From NCBI GenBank assembly GCA_023395695.1, contig JAEWYJ010000085.1, positions 1 to 7,788 of the forward strand: a stretch of 7,788 bases of DNA, in the 5' to 3' direction. This DNA comes from Bacillota bacterium (lineage in GTDB: Bacteria > Bacillota > Clostridia > Oscillospirales > Ruminococcaceae). The position numbers and the translations under genes were made by a program. The notes under the pieces are model-generated. The model was not told the DNA's origin. It did not search any database and saw nothing but the letters and a program-made list of their open reading frames with translations. Shown piece by piece: positions 1 through 5,344 of the stretch; the stretch's first letter is position 1; each line of letters begins with the position of its first letter.

Positions 1-2
1 GT

Positions 3-656
3 GCACAGGCACTGGGCTATGTCAAAATGGAATATCAATATATCAGAGAACTAATACGCGACGGAAGGCCGGCAGCAGTTGAGGTCAGCCCGCGGGAAAC
101 GCATGTCACAGAGCTTGCGGAAGGAGACAGGGACTATTCCGTCGCGACCAGCGAGGTGCTGATTACTGAGAGCTATAAGAATACCCGCGCGCTGCTGGAG
201 CAGCTTGGTGCAGGGGAACAGCTCCAGAATGATTTTTCACAGGTTACCAAGGCTTATATAGGGGCGGTGGGCTACCGTTTCAGCACACGGGGCGTTATAT
301 TGAACCTGACAACATGGGATTGGCTCCCGGAGGTTAACGAGGTGCTTTATCAGTCCTATTACGACAACGACTACGGAAATGAAAACGGTGAGAAATCCAA
401 GTCCTTTGTAGAAATTGACGCTGCGCAGCTTACGGCGCTACGCAAAGACCTGAGCAACATTTATCCGCGCCTTGGCACGCCCTATGTGCTTGTGGCTATT
501 GCCGGAGAAAAAGGCGCCAATGAGGTTATTACCGGCTACTACTATGCACCGTTGGAGGCATTGCCCGAGCAGCTGAAATACAAGGTGTGCGAGAGCGCCT
601 TAAATGACTATGATCGGGGTTACCTGACCAATCTTGGATACGATTACTTCGGTTAA
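3..656 (+). CDS. Unrecognised protein, 3' part (5' end cut by window edge)
   Basis: The reading frame is open back to the first bases of the window. Eight sense codons precede the first ATG at 27, and no Shine-Dalgarno sits in front of that ATG, so this is most likely the C-terminal part of a longer protein rather than a complete 209-residue one. I do not recognise the family. Counting from the ATG, the visible part is soluble, with no membrane segment. It is rich in aromatic and acidic residues: two tryptophans at 97 and 99 (TTWDWLPEV), then an unusual Tyr/Asp/Asn-rich stretch at about 109-127, and a tyrosine-rich C-terminus ending YDYFG. The gene ends 44 bases before the probable start of the sigma-like gene, and no terminator lies between them, so the two are probably co-transcribed. 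Coding status is well supported by length and composition; function is unknown. Confidence 0.8.
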   Translation, partial: AQALGYVKMEYQYIRELIRDGRPAAVEVSPRETHVTELAEGDRDYSVATSEVLITESYKNTRALLEQLGAGEQLQNDFSQVTKAYIGAVGYRFSTRGVILNLTTWDWLPEVNEVLYQSYYDNDYGNENGEKSKSFVEIDAAQLTALRKDLSNIYPRLGTPYVLVAIAGEKGANEVITGYYYAPLEALPEQLKYKVCESALNDYDRGYLTNLGYDYFG

Positions 657-689
657 TATATTCAGGTGTGATGAAAATGCATCAGAAAT

Positions 690-693
690 GGAG
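690..693 (+). promoter_or_regulatory. Shine-Dalgarno GGAG that decides the start of the sigma-like gene
   Basis: GGAG, within GGAGAAG, lies 7 nt before the ATG at 701. The same frame also has a GTG at 668 and ATGs at 671 and 677. Only a weaker AGGTG at 664-668 could serve these; it is 8 nt before the ATG at 677. The start at 701 is therefore preferred, with 677 as the alternative. Confidence 0.55.
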
Positions 694-700
694 AAGCGCC

Positions 701-1171
701 ATGCCACAGTCGGCGAAGATGAGCAAATCTGAATATGCGCACTGCTATGATGATCTTGCGGACGCACTTTACAGGCTGGCGCTTTACCTGCTCGGCGATG
801 CGGCCGAGGCGCGGTACGCCATGGCGGAGGTTTTTGTCGAGGGCTATACCACCTATGCCGGGCAGAACTTTGAGCAGCGGATGCTCGCGGTGCTGTGGCA
901 GGTGCTCAGGGGGTACGAACCGGTCTGTGGCGAAGCTTATCGGCGCAATATGCTGGCGGCGGTAACGCTGCCGTCCGACGACGCCGACAGCATCCGCTTA
1001 TTTCAAATTCTGGGCCAGATGGCGCTTTTTGAACGGGCAGTGCTGCTGCTGTCGGTGCTGCAGCGCCAGCCGGTGGATACCATAGCATGGCTGCTTAACT
1101 GCCCGCAGGGAGAGGTAAGCCGGGCGCTTAAACAGCTTTGCGAGCAGGTACGGCGCACTATGGCGGCGTAG
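701..1171 (+). CDS. Small divergent sigma-70 family (ECF-like) protein
   Basis: A predicted 156-residue protein with the two-domain plan of an ECF-type sigma factor. An N-terminal helical region resembling sigma region 2 spans about residues 13-70 (YDDLADALYRLALYLLGD onward). A C-terminal region resembling sigma region 4 spans about 101-152 and includes a helix-turn-helix-like stretch (PVDTIAWLLNCPQGEVSRAL). Sigma factors of this class bind core RNA polymerase and direct it to particular promoters. The match is loose: the usual acidic residues of region 2 and the basic recognition helix of region 4 are poorly conserved, and the linker contains cysteines. It may be a degenerate or non-canonical member, or a sigma-like regulator that does not act as a sigma factor. 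No anti-sigma gene follows, because a strong terminator ends the transcript. It probably shares a transcript with the unrecognised gene upstream. The start at 701 rests on the GGAG at 690-693. Confidence 0.75.
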   Translation: MPQSAKMSKSEYAHCYDDLADALYRLALYLLGDAAEARYAMAEVFVEGYTTYAGQNFEQRMLAVLWQVLRGYEPVCGEAYRRNMLAAVTLPSDDADSIRLFQILGQMALFERAVLLLSVLQRQPVDTIAWLLNCPQGEVSRALKQLCEQVRRTMAA

Positions 1172-1177
1172 CAAAAG

Positions 1178-1217
1178 CAACCCCCTTGTCATTTTAACGG
1201 CAAGGGGGTTGTTTATT
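1178..1217 (+). terminator. Rho-independent terminator after the sigma-like gene
   Basis: A perfect 11-bp inverted repeat (CAACCCCCTTG at 1178-1188, CAAGGGGGTTG at 1201-1211) encloses a 12-nt spacer, two pairs of which can also close (T-G, C-G). A short T-rich tail, TTTATT, follows. It begins 6 nt after the stop codon at 1171 and closes the first + strand transcription unit. Confidence 0.9.
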
Positions 1218-1238
1218 AGCCTGAAAAACGGCTTTATG

Positions 1239-1267
1239 TTCTCAAAGGTACACATTTATGCTAGAAT
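1239..1267 (+). promoter_or_regulatory. Candidate extended -10 sigma-A promoter for the membrane protein gene
   Basis: A -35-like TTCTCA (1239-1244, 4 of 6 to TTGACA) and a -10 TAGAAT (1262-1267, 5 of 6 to TATAAT) are separated by 17 nt. A TG dinucleotide at 1259-1260 gives the extended -10 form TGCTAGAAT. Transcription would start near 1274, about 45 nt ahead of the GTG at 1319. It lies between the preceding terminator and the gene, as a dedicated promoter should. Confidence 0.5.
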
Positions 1268-1318
1268 AAACCAAGAGTAGGATAGCATTTCAAATGATTA
1301 AAATGGAGTTGAGCTGCT

Positions 1319-1723
1319 GTGAAAGTATACAGTTGGTCAATATTGATATCAACGGTTTTGCTGGGCTTCATATATATGGCTTATACGATTAAAGGCATCT
1401 CAGATGGTCGGGTGGAGCCGGTTGGGATTGTCTTGATGGTGGTACTTATCGGTCAGGGGTTACATGCCGCACTTTCCAAAGAGGGCTTTGAAAAGGAGCA
1501 AAAAACCCGAATGAAGCAAAAACGGGTTTTTGGCAAGCTTTTTGGGAGGTGGTCCTCGGTAGTGACGTGGGGGCCGGTGGTGCTTTTTATCGTGGCATGG
1601 GCGTGCAGCGTGTTGGCGCCTGCCCGCAAATGGTTGGTTCTTCTGCTTTTTATAGTGGGAATTCTTTATGCGATTGGACTGGCCATTCTATTCTTTGTGT
1701 ACAGGCGTCTGGCGGATGAGTAG
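1319..1723 (+). CDS. Small four-helix integral membrane protein, unknown function
   Basis: A 134-residue protein starting with GTG, the first start codon in frame after a stop at 1310. GGAG at 1305-1308 gives a rather long 10-nt spacing. Four hydrophobic segments are visible at about residues 5-23, 33-52, 83-100 and 104-127. The loop between helices 2 and 3 (about 53-80) is strongly basic, with KEQKTRMKQKR. By the positive-inside rule this loop and both termini should face the cytoplasm. No catalytic motif or family signature is recognisable. The gene stands alone: it has its own candidate promoter at 1239-1267 and a terminator starting directly after the stop codon. An internal terminator-like hairpin lies in the basic-loop codons (1501-1531). 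The cardiolipin synthase gene downstream is convergent. Coding status is well supported by hydrophobicity pattern, promoter and terminator. Confidence 0.8.
   Translation: MKVYSWSILISTVLLGFIYMAYTIKGISDGRVEPVGIVLMVVLIGQGLHAALSKEGFEKEQKTRMKQKRVFGKLFGRWSSVVTWGPVVLFIVAWACSVLAPARKWLVLLLFIVGILYAIGLAILFFVYRRLADE
1501..1531. other. Terminator-like inverted repeat inside the membrane protein gene
   Basis: AAAAACCCG at 1501-1509 is the exact reverse complement of CGGGTTTTT at 1523-1531, with a 13-nt spacer. A GC core flanked by A and T runs on both strands is the layout of a weak bidirectional intrinsic terminator. It lies within codons for the basic cytoplasmic loop. It may be a coincidence of Lys/Thr/Arg/Phe codons. 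Confidence 0.35.
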
Positions 1724-1766
1724 AAAACGAGGCGGTAACAGCGCGGCTGTCACCGCCTCGTTTTTT
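1724..1766 (+). terminator. Rho-independent terminator of the membrane protein gene
   Basis: A 13-bp perfect stem (AAAACGAGGCGGT at 1724-1736 with ACCGCCTCGTTTT at 1752-1764) continues, after one A-C mismatch, into a 5-bp stem (ACAGC/GCTGT) with a GCG loop. The T run reaches 1766. It starts at the base after the TAG stop. The A run on the other arm means it could also stop - strand transcripts leaving the cardiolipin synthase gene. Confidence 0.93.
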
Positions 1767-1772
1767 ACTGGC

Positions 1773-1950
1773 AGAATTCTATAGCCATTGTCAACTTGGA
1801 CACCGGATATAGTCTGACACACGTATTGTTAGTGCTGCAAGACATCGGATGCAGGCGGGCTTGATGCCCGGCAGGGAGGACAACCCAGCGCCACGTAGAA
1901 TACACCGTCAAGACAGTTGGTTTTTAAGATTGTCAACCCTATCAAATTCT
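1773..1950. repeat. Possible small intergenic repeat element with imperfect inverted ends
   Basis: This 178-bp segment fills the space between two convergent genes and holds no convincing gene. AGAATTCTATAG (1773-1784) and the reverse complement of 1939-1950 (AGAATTTGATAG) match at 10 of 12 positions. Just inside, the 9-mer ATTGTCAAC occurs as a direct repeat at 1787-1795 and 1929-1937. The interior has a short hairpin (CGGGC/GCCCG, 1856-1870) and a near-palindrome ACCGTC-AA-GACAGT (1904-1917). Such ends suggest a MITE-like or other non-autonomous repeat, or a structured RNA. No target-site duplication is visible, and only one copy exists here, so repeat status is inference. A 46-codon frame on the - strand (1905-1765) lacks a ribosome binding site and is not called. 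Confidence 0.3.
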
Positions 1951-1952
1951 AT

Positions 1953-3485
1953 TTAGAACAGCGGTGCAAAGGGGCGCAGTACGGTGGCTATGGCGCGTTG
2001 CCAGAGCGGGTAGCGCCGGGTGTCGCCAAAGGTTACCTCCCTGCAGCAGGCCAATGTACTTTGCATATCGCTTAAAATGCTTTTGACGGCCGAGCTGCCG
2101 TAAAGGCAGACGGCGCACTCAAAATGCAGGTAAAAGCTCCGGAAATCCAGATTGGTCGTGCCCACCATGGCGGTAATATCGTCGCTGACCAGCTGCTTTG
2201 CGTGAATAAAGCCGGGCTGGTATTCAAAAATGCGTACGCCGTACCGCAGCAGCGCCCCGTAATAGCTGCGTGAGATAACGTGGACATACCATTTGTCGGG
2301 CACACCCGGCGTGATGATGCGCACAACCACCCCCGAAAGCCCCGCCGTACCCAAGGCGAGAACCATTTCGTGACCGAGCACAAGATAAGGGGTGGTGATA
2401 TAAATATATTTGGTTGCGCGCGAAATCACCTGTAAGCAAAAGGTCTCGGCGACATAGAGGTTATCCAAGGGGCTGTCGCCGAAGGCTTGCACAAAGCCGT
2501 CGCTCTGGCAGGTGACGGTGGGTACAAAGCCAGAAAAATTTTGCGGCAGCTGGTCTTCGTTGGCAAAGCCCCACAGGCTCAAAAACAGCAGCGTCAGGTT
2601 CCAGACGCCGTGCCCCTTAAGCAGCACACCGGAGTCCTTCCAGTGGGCGCAGCGGGGGAGACGGTTGATATATTCGTCTGCAAGGTTAGCGCCGCCGCAA
2701 AAACCAACATTGCCGTCAATAATGCAGAGCTTGCGGTGGTCACGGTAGTTCATTGCGGCGTTCAGATGCACGCGGCATGGATTAAATACCGTCACCTCAA
2801 TGCCCTTTTGCCGCAGTAATTTTTCGTAATGGCGCGGCAGCCGGTTGATGGTGCCTACGTCGTCGTACATCAGCCTTACCAGCACGCCCGCACGGGCCTT
2901 TTTTTCCAGTATTGAGAGTACGCGGTCCCATAACAGGCCGGGCGCTATAATAAAGTATTCTAAAAATATGAATTTTTCTGCGGATTCCAGCTCCTGGCAC
3001 ATCCGCTCGAACAAAGCGCTGCCCGAGGGGAAGAACTCGCAGGCGGTGTGCGGCCACGCCGCAAAACCGGTGCAGTTTTTCAGGTAAAAGCTTTGTGCGG
3101 CCAAATGCTTGTCAAGGCTTGCAAGCGCCGTTTCGCTGCCCGCATCCATACACACCGGCGACAGACTCTGCCGGTAATAGTCGATCAGCTGACGCTTTAA
3201 ACGCCGCGGCAGGCGCTTGTTGCCCATCAGCAGGTATATCATGCCGCCTAAAATGGGCACCATGAGTATCAGAACCACCCAGGCCAGTTTATAATAGGGG
3301 TTGTCATGCTTTGAGACAATATATAAGACGGCCAGCATGCTCATCATATGCAGCAGCAGCGCCAGCGCGGGCCAGCGCCGCGCCGTCAGCCAGATACCGC
3401 AAAAAAGCAGCGCCGCTTCCAAAAGAACAAAGGCCGGCAGCAATATGGCGCGGCTGCAAAGCAGGCGTGTCAGTCGTGGCTTCAT
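1953..3485 (-). CDS. cls: Cardiolipin synthase (phospholipase D superfamily)
   Basis: A complete 510-residue bacterial cardiolipin synthase, which condenses two phosphatidylglycerols into cardiolipin and glycerol at the cytoplasmic membrane. The N-terminus has hydrophobic segments at about 13-34, 38-57 and 67-87 that form the PLDc_N anchor, including the KHDNPYYKLAWVVLILMVP stretch typical of the family. Two phospholipase D HKD motifs follow: H250-K252-D257 (DHRKLCIIDG, followed by GFCGGANLADEY) and H428-K430-D435 (FIHAKQLVSDD, followed by GTTNLDFRSF). Both catalytic triads are intact, and the length is normal. The start is an ATG with AAGGAG (3491-3496) 5 nt upstream. The gene is monocistronic and diverges from the HD-domain gene. 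No dedicated - strand terminator is evident, though the hairpin at 1724-1766 could act in that direction. Family assignment is very secure. Which paralogue class (ClsA-like) it belongs to is inference. Confidence 0.96.
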   Translation of the reverse strand: MKPRLTRLLCSRAILLPAFVLLEAALLFCGIWLTARRWPALALLLHMMSMLAVLYIVSKHDNPYYKLAWVVLILMVPILGGMIYLLMGNKRLPRRLKRQLIDYYRQSLSPVCMDAGSETALASLDKHLAAQSFYLKNCTGFAAWPHTACEFFPSGSALFERMCQELESAEKFIFLEYFIIAPGLLWDRVLSILEKKARAGVLVRLMYDDVGTINRLPRHYEKLLRQKGIEVTVFNPCRVHLNAAMNYRDHRKLCIIDGNVGFCGGANLADEYINRLPRCAHWKDSGVLLKGHGVWNLTLLFLSLWGFANEDQLPQNFSGFVPTVTCQSDGFVQAFGDSPLDNLYVAETFCLQVISRATKYIYITTPYLVLGHEMVLALGTAGLSGVVVRIITPGVPDKWYVHVISRSYYGALLRYGVRIFEYQPGFIHAKQLVSDDITAMVGTTNLDFRSFYLHFECAVCLYGSSAVKSILSDMQSTLACCREVTFGDTRRYPLWQRAIATVLRPFAPLF

Positions 3486-3502
3486 AAAGTCTCCTTACAT
3501 GA

Positions 3503-3531
3503 TTGCAAATTTAACATTGCCGCAGTATACT
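3503..3531 (+). promoter_or_regulatory. Candidate sigma-A promoter for the HD-domain gene in the divergent intergenic region
   Basis: TTGCAA (3503-3508) and TATACT (3526-3531, 5 of 6 to consensus) are separated by 17 nt, placing the start of transcription near 3538, about 38 nt ahead of the ATG. A second, overlapping candidate is TTGCCG (3517-3522) with TATAAA (3539-3544) at 16 nt. The 90-nt region between the divergent genes is AT-rich. I could not pick a convincing promoter for the cardiolipin synthase on the other strand, although the same palindromic GTATAC provides a -10-like TATACT there too. Confidence 0.5.
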
Positions 3532-3575
3532 TAAATTGTATAAAATAAAGTGTAAAAATAAAGGGAGAGACCCGA

Positions 3576-4235
3576 ATGGTGACCTATGGAGAAGTTTCAA
3601 ACAGCGAGGAAATTAAGGCCTACATCCGTCAGGCCGACGCGTCTCTTTTAAGCATGGGCTATACCGAGCACAGCTTTGCGCATGTGGTGCGCACAGCCAC
3701 CGTGACGCAGAACATACTGACCGATCTGGGCTATGACGCCCGCACCATTGAGCTGGCTAAAATTGCAGGCTTTATGCACGATATCGGCAATGTCGTCAAT
3801 CGCATCGACCATGCGCAGTCCGGTGCTGTCATGGCCTTTCGTATTCTGGACAAGATGGGTATGGAGCCTTCGGAGGTGGCGCAGGTGGTGTCGGCCATCG
3901 GTAATCACGACGAGCATACCGCTCATCCGGTGAATGCGCTGGCTGCGGCGCTGATTCTTGCGGATAAAAGCGATGTGCGCCGTTCGCGTGTGCGCAACCG
4001 TGATATTGCCAGCTTTGATATTCACGACCGCGTTAACTACTCCGTGGAGCAGTCCTCCCTTAAAATAGACAGGGAGTCGCGCACCCTTACGCTGGTATTG
4101 ACCATAGACTCCAAGCTGAGCACACTTGCAGATTATTTTGAAATTTTTCTGGAGCGTATGCTGCTCTGCCGTAAGGCGGCTAAATTTTTTGATTTTCAGT
4201 TTCACCTGAGCATCAATGGTGTTGCAATGATGTAA
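3576..4235 (+). CDS. HD-domain phosphohydrolase family protein
   Basis: A 219-residue protein of the HD superfamily, metal-dependent phosphohydrolases that act on nucleotides or related phosphoesters. The metal ligands are visible in order: H36 (HVVRTATV helix), the H68-D69 doublet (GFMHDIGN), further histidines at H79 and H111 (GNHDEHT), and D130 (ILADKSDVRRSRVRN). The domain spans about residues 30-140. The remaining 80 residues form a beta-rich then helical C-terminal part (TLTLVLTIDSKLSTLADYFEIFLERM) that I do not recognise as a named domain. No membrane segment and no GYP motif is present, so it is not a c-di-GMP HD-GYP enzyme. The substrate cannot be told from sequence. The ATG has GGAG (3564-3567) at 8-nt spacing and a good promoter upstream. 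It is divergent from the cardiolipin synthase and probably monocistronic. The opposite-strand frame across it is a shadow. Confidence 0.9.
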   Translation: MVTYGEVSNSEEIKAYIRQADASLLSMGYTEHSFAHVVRTATVTQNILTDLGYDARTIELAKIAGFMHDIGNVVNRIDHAQSGAVMAFRILDKMGMEPSEVAQVVSAIGNHDEHTAHPVNALAAALILADKSDVRRSRVRNRDIASFDIHDRVNYSVEQSSLKIDRESRTLTLVLTIDSKLSTLADYFEIFLERMLLCRKAAKFFDFQFHLSINGVAMM

Positions 4236-4337
4236 GACCCATTGCTTTACTTTAACCAAATTAAAAAAGACTATGCCACGGTTTGAAAGGCGCGAGAAAT
4301 TTTGCGCGCAAGCCCCTCCGGCAAGGTCAAAATACAA

Positions 4338-4380
4338 ACAGCCGGCACACGTCCCCGCAAAGGGGGCGTATGCCGGCTGT
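4338..4380. terminator. Large hairpin terminator between convergent genes
   Basis: ACAGCCGGCA (4338-4347) pairs perfectly with TGCCGGCTGT (4371-4380). After one C-A mismatch the stem continues through ACG/CGT, a T-G pair and CCCC/GGGG to a GCAAA loop. On the - strand it is followed by TTTGTATTTTG and lies 45 nt past the stop of the membrane-anchored protein gene, so it mainly serves that gene. On the + strand the tail is AAATTTT, 102 nt past the HD gene stop, so it may act in both directions. A second small hairpin (GCGCG/CGCGC) near 4300-4316 has no T tail. Confidence 0.85.
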
Positions 4381-4425
4381 AAATTTTCATATGCAATGGG
4401 GCGTACTGTTCACGCTATTTGGGTA

Positions 4426-5148
4426 TCAGTCCGGAGCAAGGCTTTGCTGCGACCGCCATTCCAGATAATTTTCGGGCAGCTGCTCCTCGGGCCTTTTCTG
4501 CGTGTGACGCAGCAATTGCTGCTCGGTTAAGGGGGTAAGCGTATCGGCGCGCACCGCAATTTCATACATGCCGTTTTTATCGGCGTTAATAAACTGAATG
4601 CCGGTAAAATTATAATCCGTGCCCATCAGGCCAATTATTTTATAAGCAATTTGGGCAGGCGCTTTATGGCTTTCCTCCTCGGTCAGATCGGCTGTGTTGT
4701 AGATACCGAGCGCATACAGCCGCTGCACCTTTTTTGTGTAGTCTCCGGCTTTGAGCGACGTCCACACCATAATCGAGTCGGGCAATGTCAGCTGGGGCGA
4801 AAACTGCCCCAGAACCCTGTGCCGATAATCCTTTTGCGCCGTTTGCCCAACGGCTTCGTTGAGCGCCTCGTCATAAACGGTGTTTTGCCATAGGTTATAG
4901 CCCAGTGTGCTGCCATCGTCAAAAACCGCAGAATAGCCACTGTTGTACCAGTCGTGATGCACCGCCTCCAGGCGCACGCCGGGCCGTTGGGCGCGGGCAT
5001 AGGCCGACAATTGTCGCCGGGCGATCAGAACGCCTGCGAGGGGTACGTATTGGGTGCCGTAGCAAAGCAAAAGACCAAAGCCGACCGCCAACCCCAGCAG
5101 GGATCGGCGCAGGCATTTGCTGATAAGTTCCTTACGGGCTTCAGTCAT
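4426..5148 (-). CDS. Membrane-anchored extracytoplasmic protein, unknown function
   Basis: A 240-residue protein with a short basic N-terminus, one hydrophobic segment at about residues 14-42 (LRRSLLGLAVGFGLLLCYG onward) and a soluble remainder, probably outside the membrane. There is no signal-peptidase or lipobox motif that I would trust, so it reads as a signal-anchored protein. The outer part begins with a beta-rich tyrosine-containing section (HHDWYNSGYSAVFDDG, about 64-79) loosely like small Firmicute YfjL/DUF3139-type exported proteins, but this resemblance is weak. It continues with a helical, charged C-terminal half (about 200-240, LTEQQLLRHTQKRPEEQLPEN). No catalytic motif is seen. 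A TTG at 5154 is in frame, but the ATG at 5148 is favoured because a perfect AGGAGG (5158-5163) sits 9 nt before it. It lies 196 nt after the DUF3006-NiaR gene on the same strand, separated by a structured stretch, and ends before the hairpin at 4338-4380. Confidence 0.8.
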   Translation of the reverse strand: MTEARKELISKCLRRSLLGLAVGFGLLLCYGTQYVPLAGVLIARRQLSAYARAQRPGVRLEAVHHDWYNSGYSAVFDDGSTLGYNLWQNTVYDEALNEAVGQTAQKDYRHRVLGQFSPQLTLPDSIMVWTSLKAGDYTKKVQRLYALGIYNTADLTEEESHKAPAQIAYKIIGLMGTDYNFTGIQFINADKNGMYEIAVRADTLTPLTEQQLLRHTQKRPEEQLPENYLEWRSQQSLAPD

Positions 5149-5157
5149 GAACAAGCG

Positions 5158-5163
5158 CCTCCT
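5158..5163 (-). promoter_or_regulatory. Perfect AGGAGG ribosome binding site fixing the start at 5148
   Basis: On the - strand AGGAGG is followed after 9 nt by ATG (5148-5146). The in-frame TTG at 5154-5152 would have only 3 nt spacing and is rejected as the start. Confidence 0.8.
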
Positions 5164-5344
5164 CGAAAATATAGTCGACCAGCTTAAAAACGTACTGCCT
5201 TGGCGGTCTATTTTTCGGCCGCTGCGTTATCCTCCTTGGCGGGTGGTGGCCCGCCTACGTCGTCTGCCTTGCGATGCATAAAACAGCCTCGCCAATCCTA
5301 TGCCCACTCCTGAACTATTTGACGACGACCGATACGTCGGCGTA
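5164..5344. other. Structured intergenic stretch, possible dispersed repeat
   Basis: These 181 bases hold no convincing gene but much short-range symmetry. A hairpin GGCGGG/CCCGCC with a 6-nt loop lies at 5238-5255. The 9-mer CCTTGGCGG occurs twice (5198-5206, 5234-5242). CGTCGTC (5258-5264) is complementary to GACGACG (5321-5327), which could close a long-range stem. CCGATACG occurs at 5329-5336 and again across the end of the next gene at 5350-5357. A 23-codon frame on the - strand (5279-5208; begins MHRKADDVGGPPPAKEDN, ends AAAEK) has a GAGG 7 nt upstream, but it is too short to call. No T-tailed terminator follows the DUF3006-NiaR gene, so transcription may continue into the downstream gene. 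Repeat status is inference from structure alone. Confidence 0.35.

Noticed and set aside
1765..1905. A 46-residue frame on the - strand in the intergenic element, starting with GTG
   Set aside because: It has no ribosome binding site, its composition is unlike a protein, and it ends inside the T run of the upstream terminator. It was kept only as part of the repeat description.
1904..1917. Near-palindrome ACCGTC-AA-GACAGT considered as an operator, possibly for NiaR
   Set aside because: It lies downstream of both flanking genes rather than at a promoter, it has one mismatched pair, and I cannot recall the NiaR consensus well enough to claim a match.
4300..4316. A small GCGCG/CGCGC hairpin after the HD gene as its terminator
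   Set aside because: The stem is five pairs and no T tract follows. The large hairpin at 4338-4380 is a better candidate.
3648..4337. A 229-codon open frame on the - strand opposite the HD-domain gene
   Set aside because: The + strand gene has all HD metal-binding residues, a ribosome site and a promoter. The opposite frame has no recognisable motif, and its first codons overlap the hairpin terminator region.
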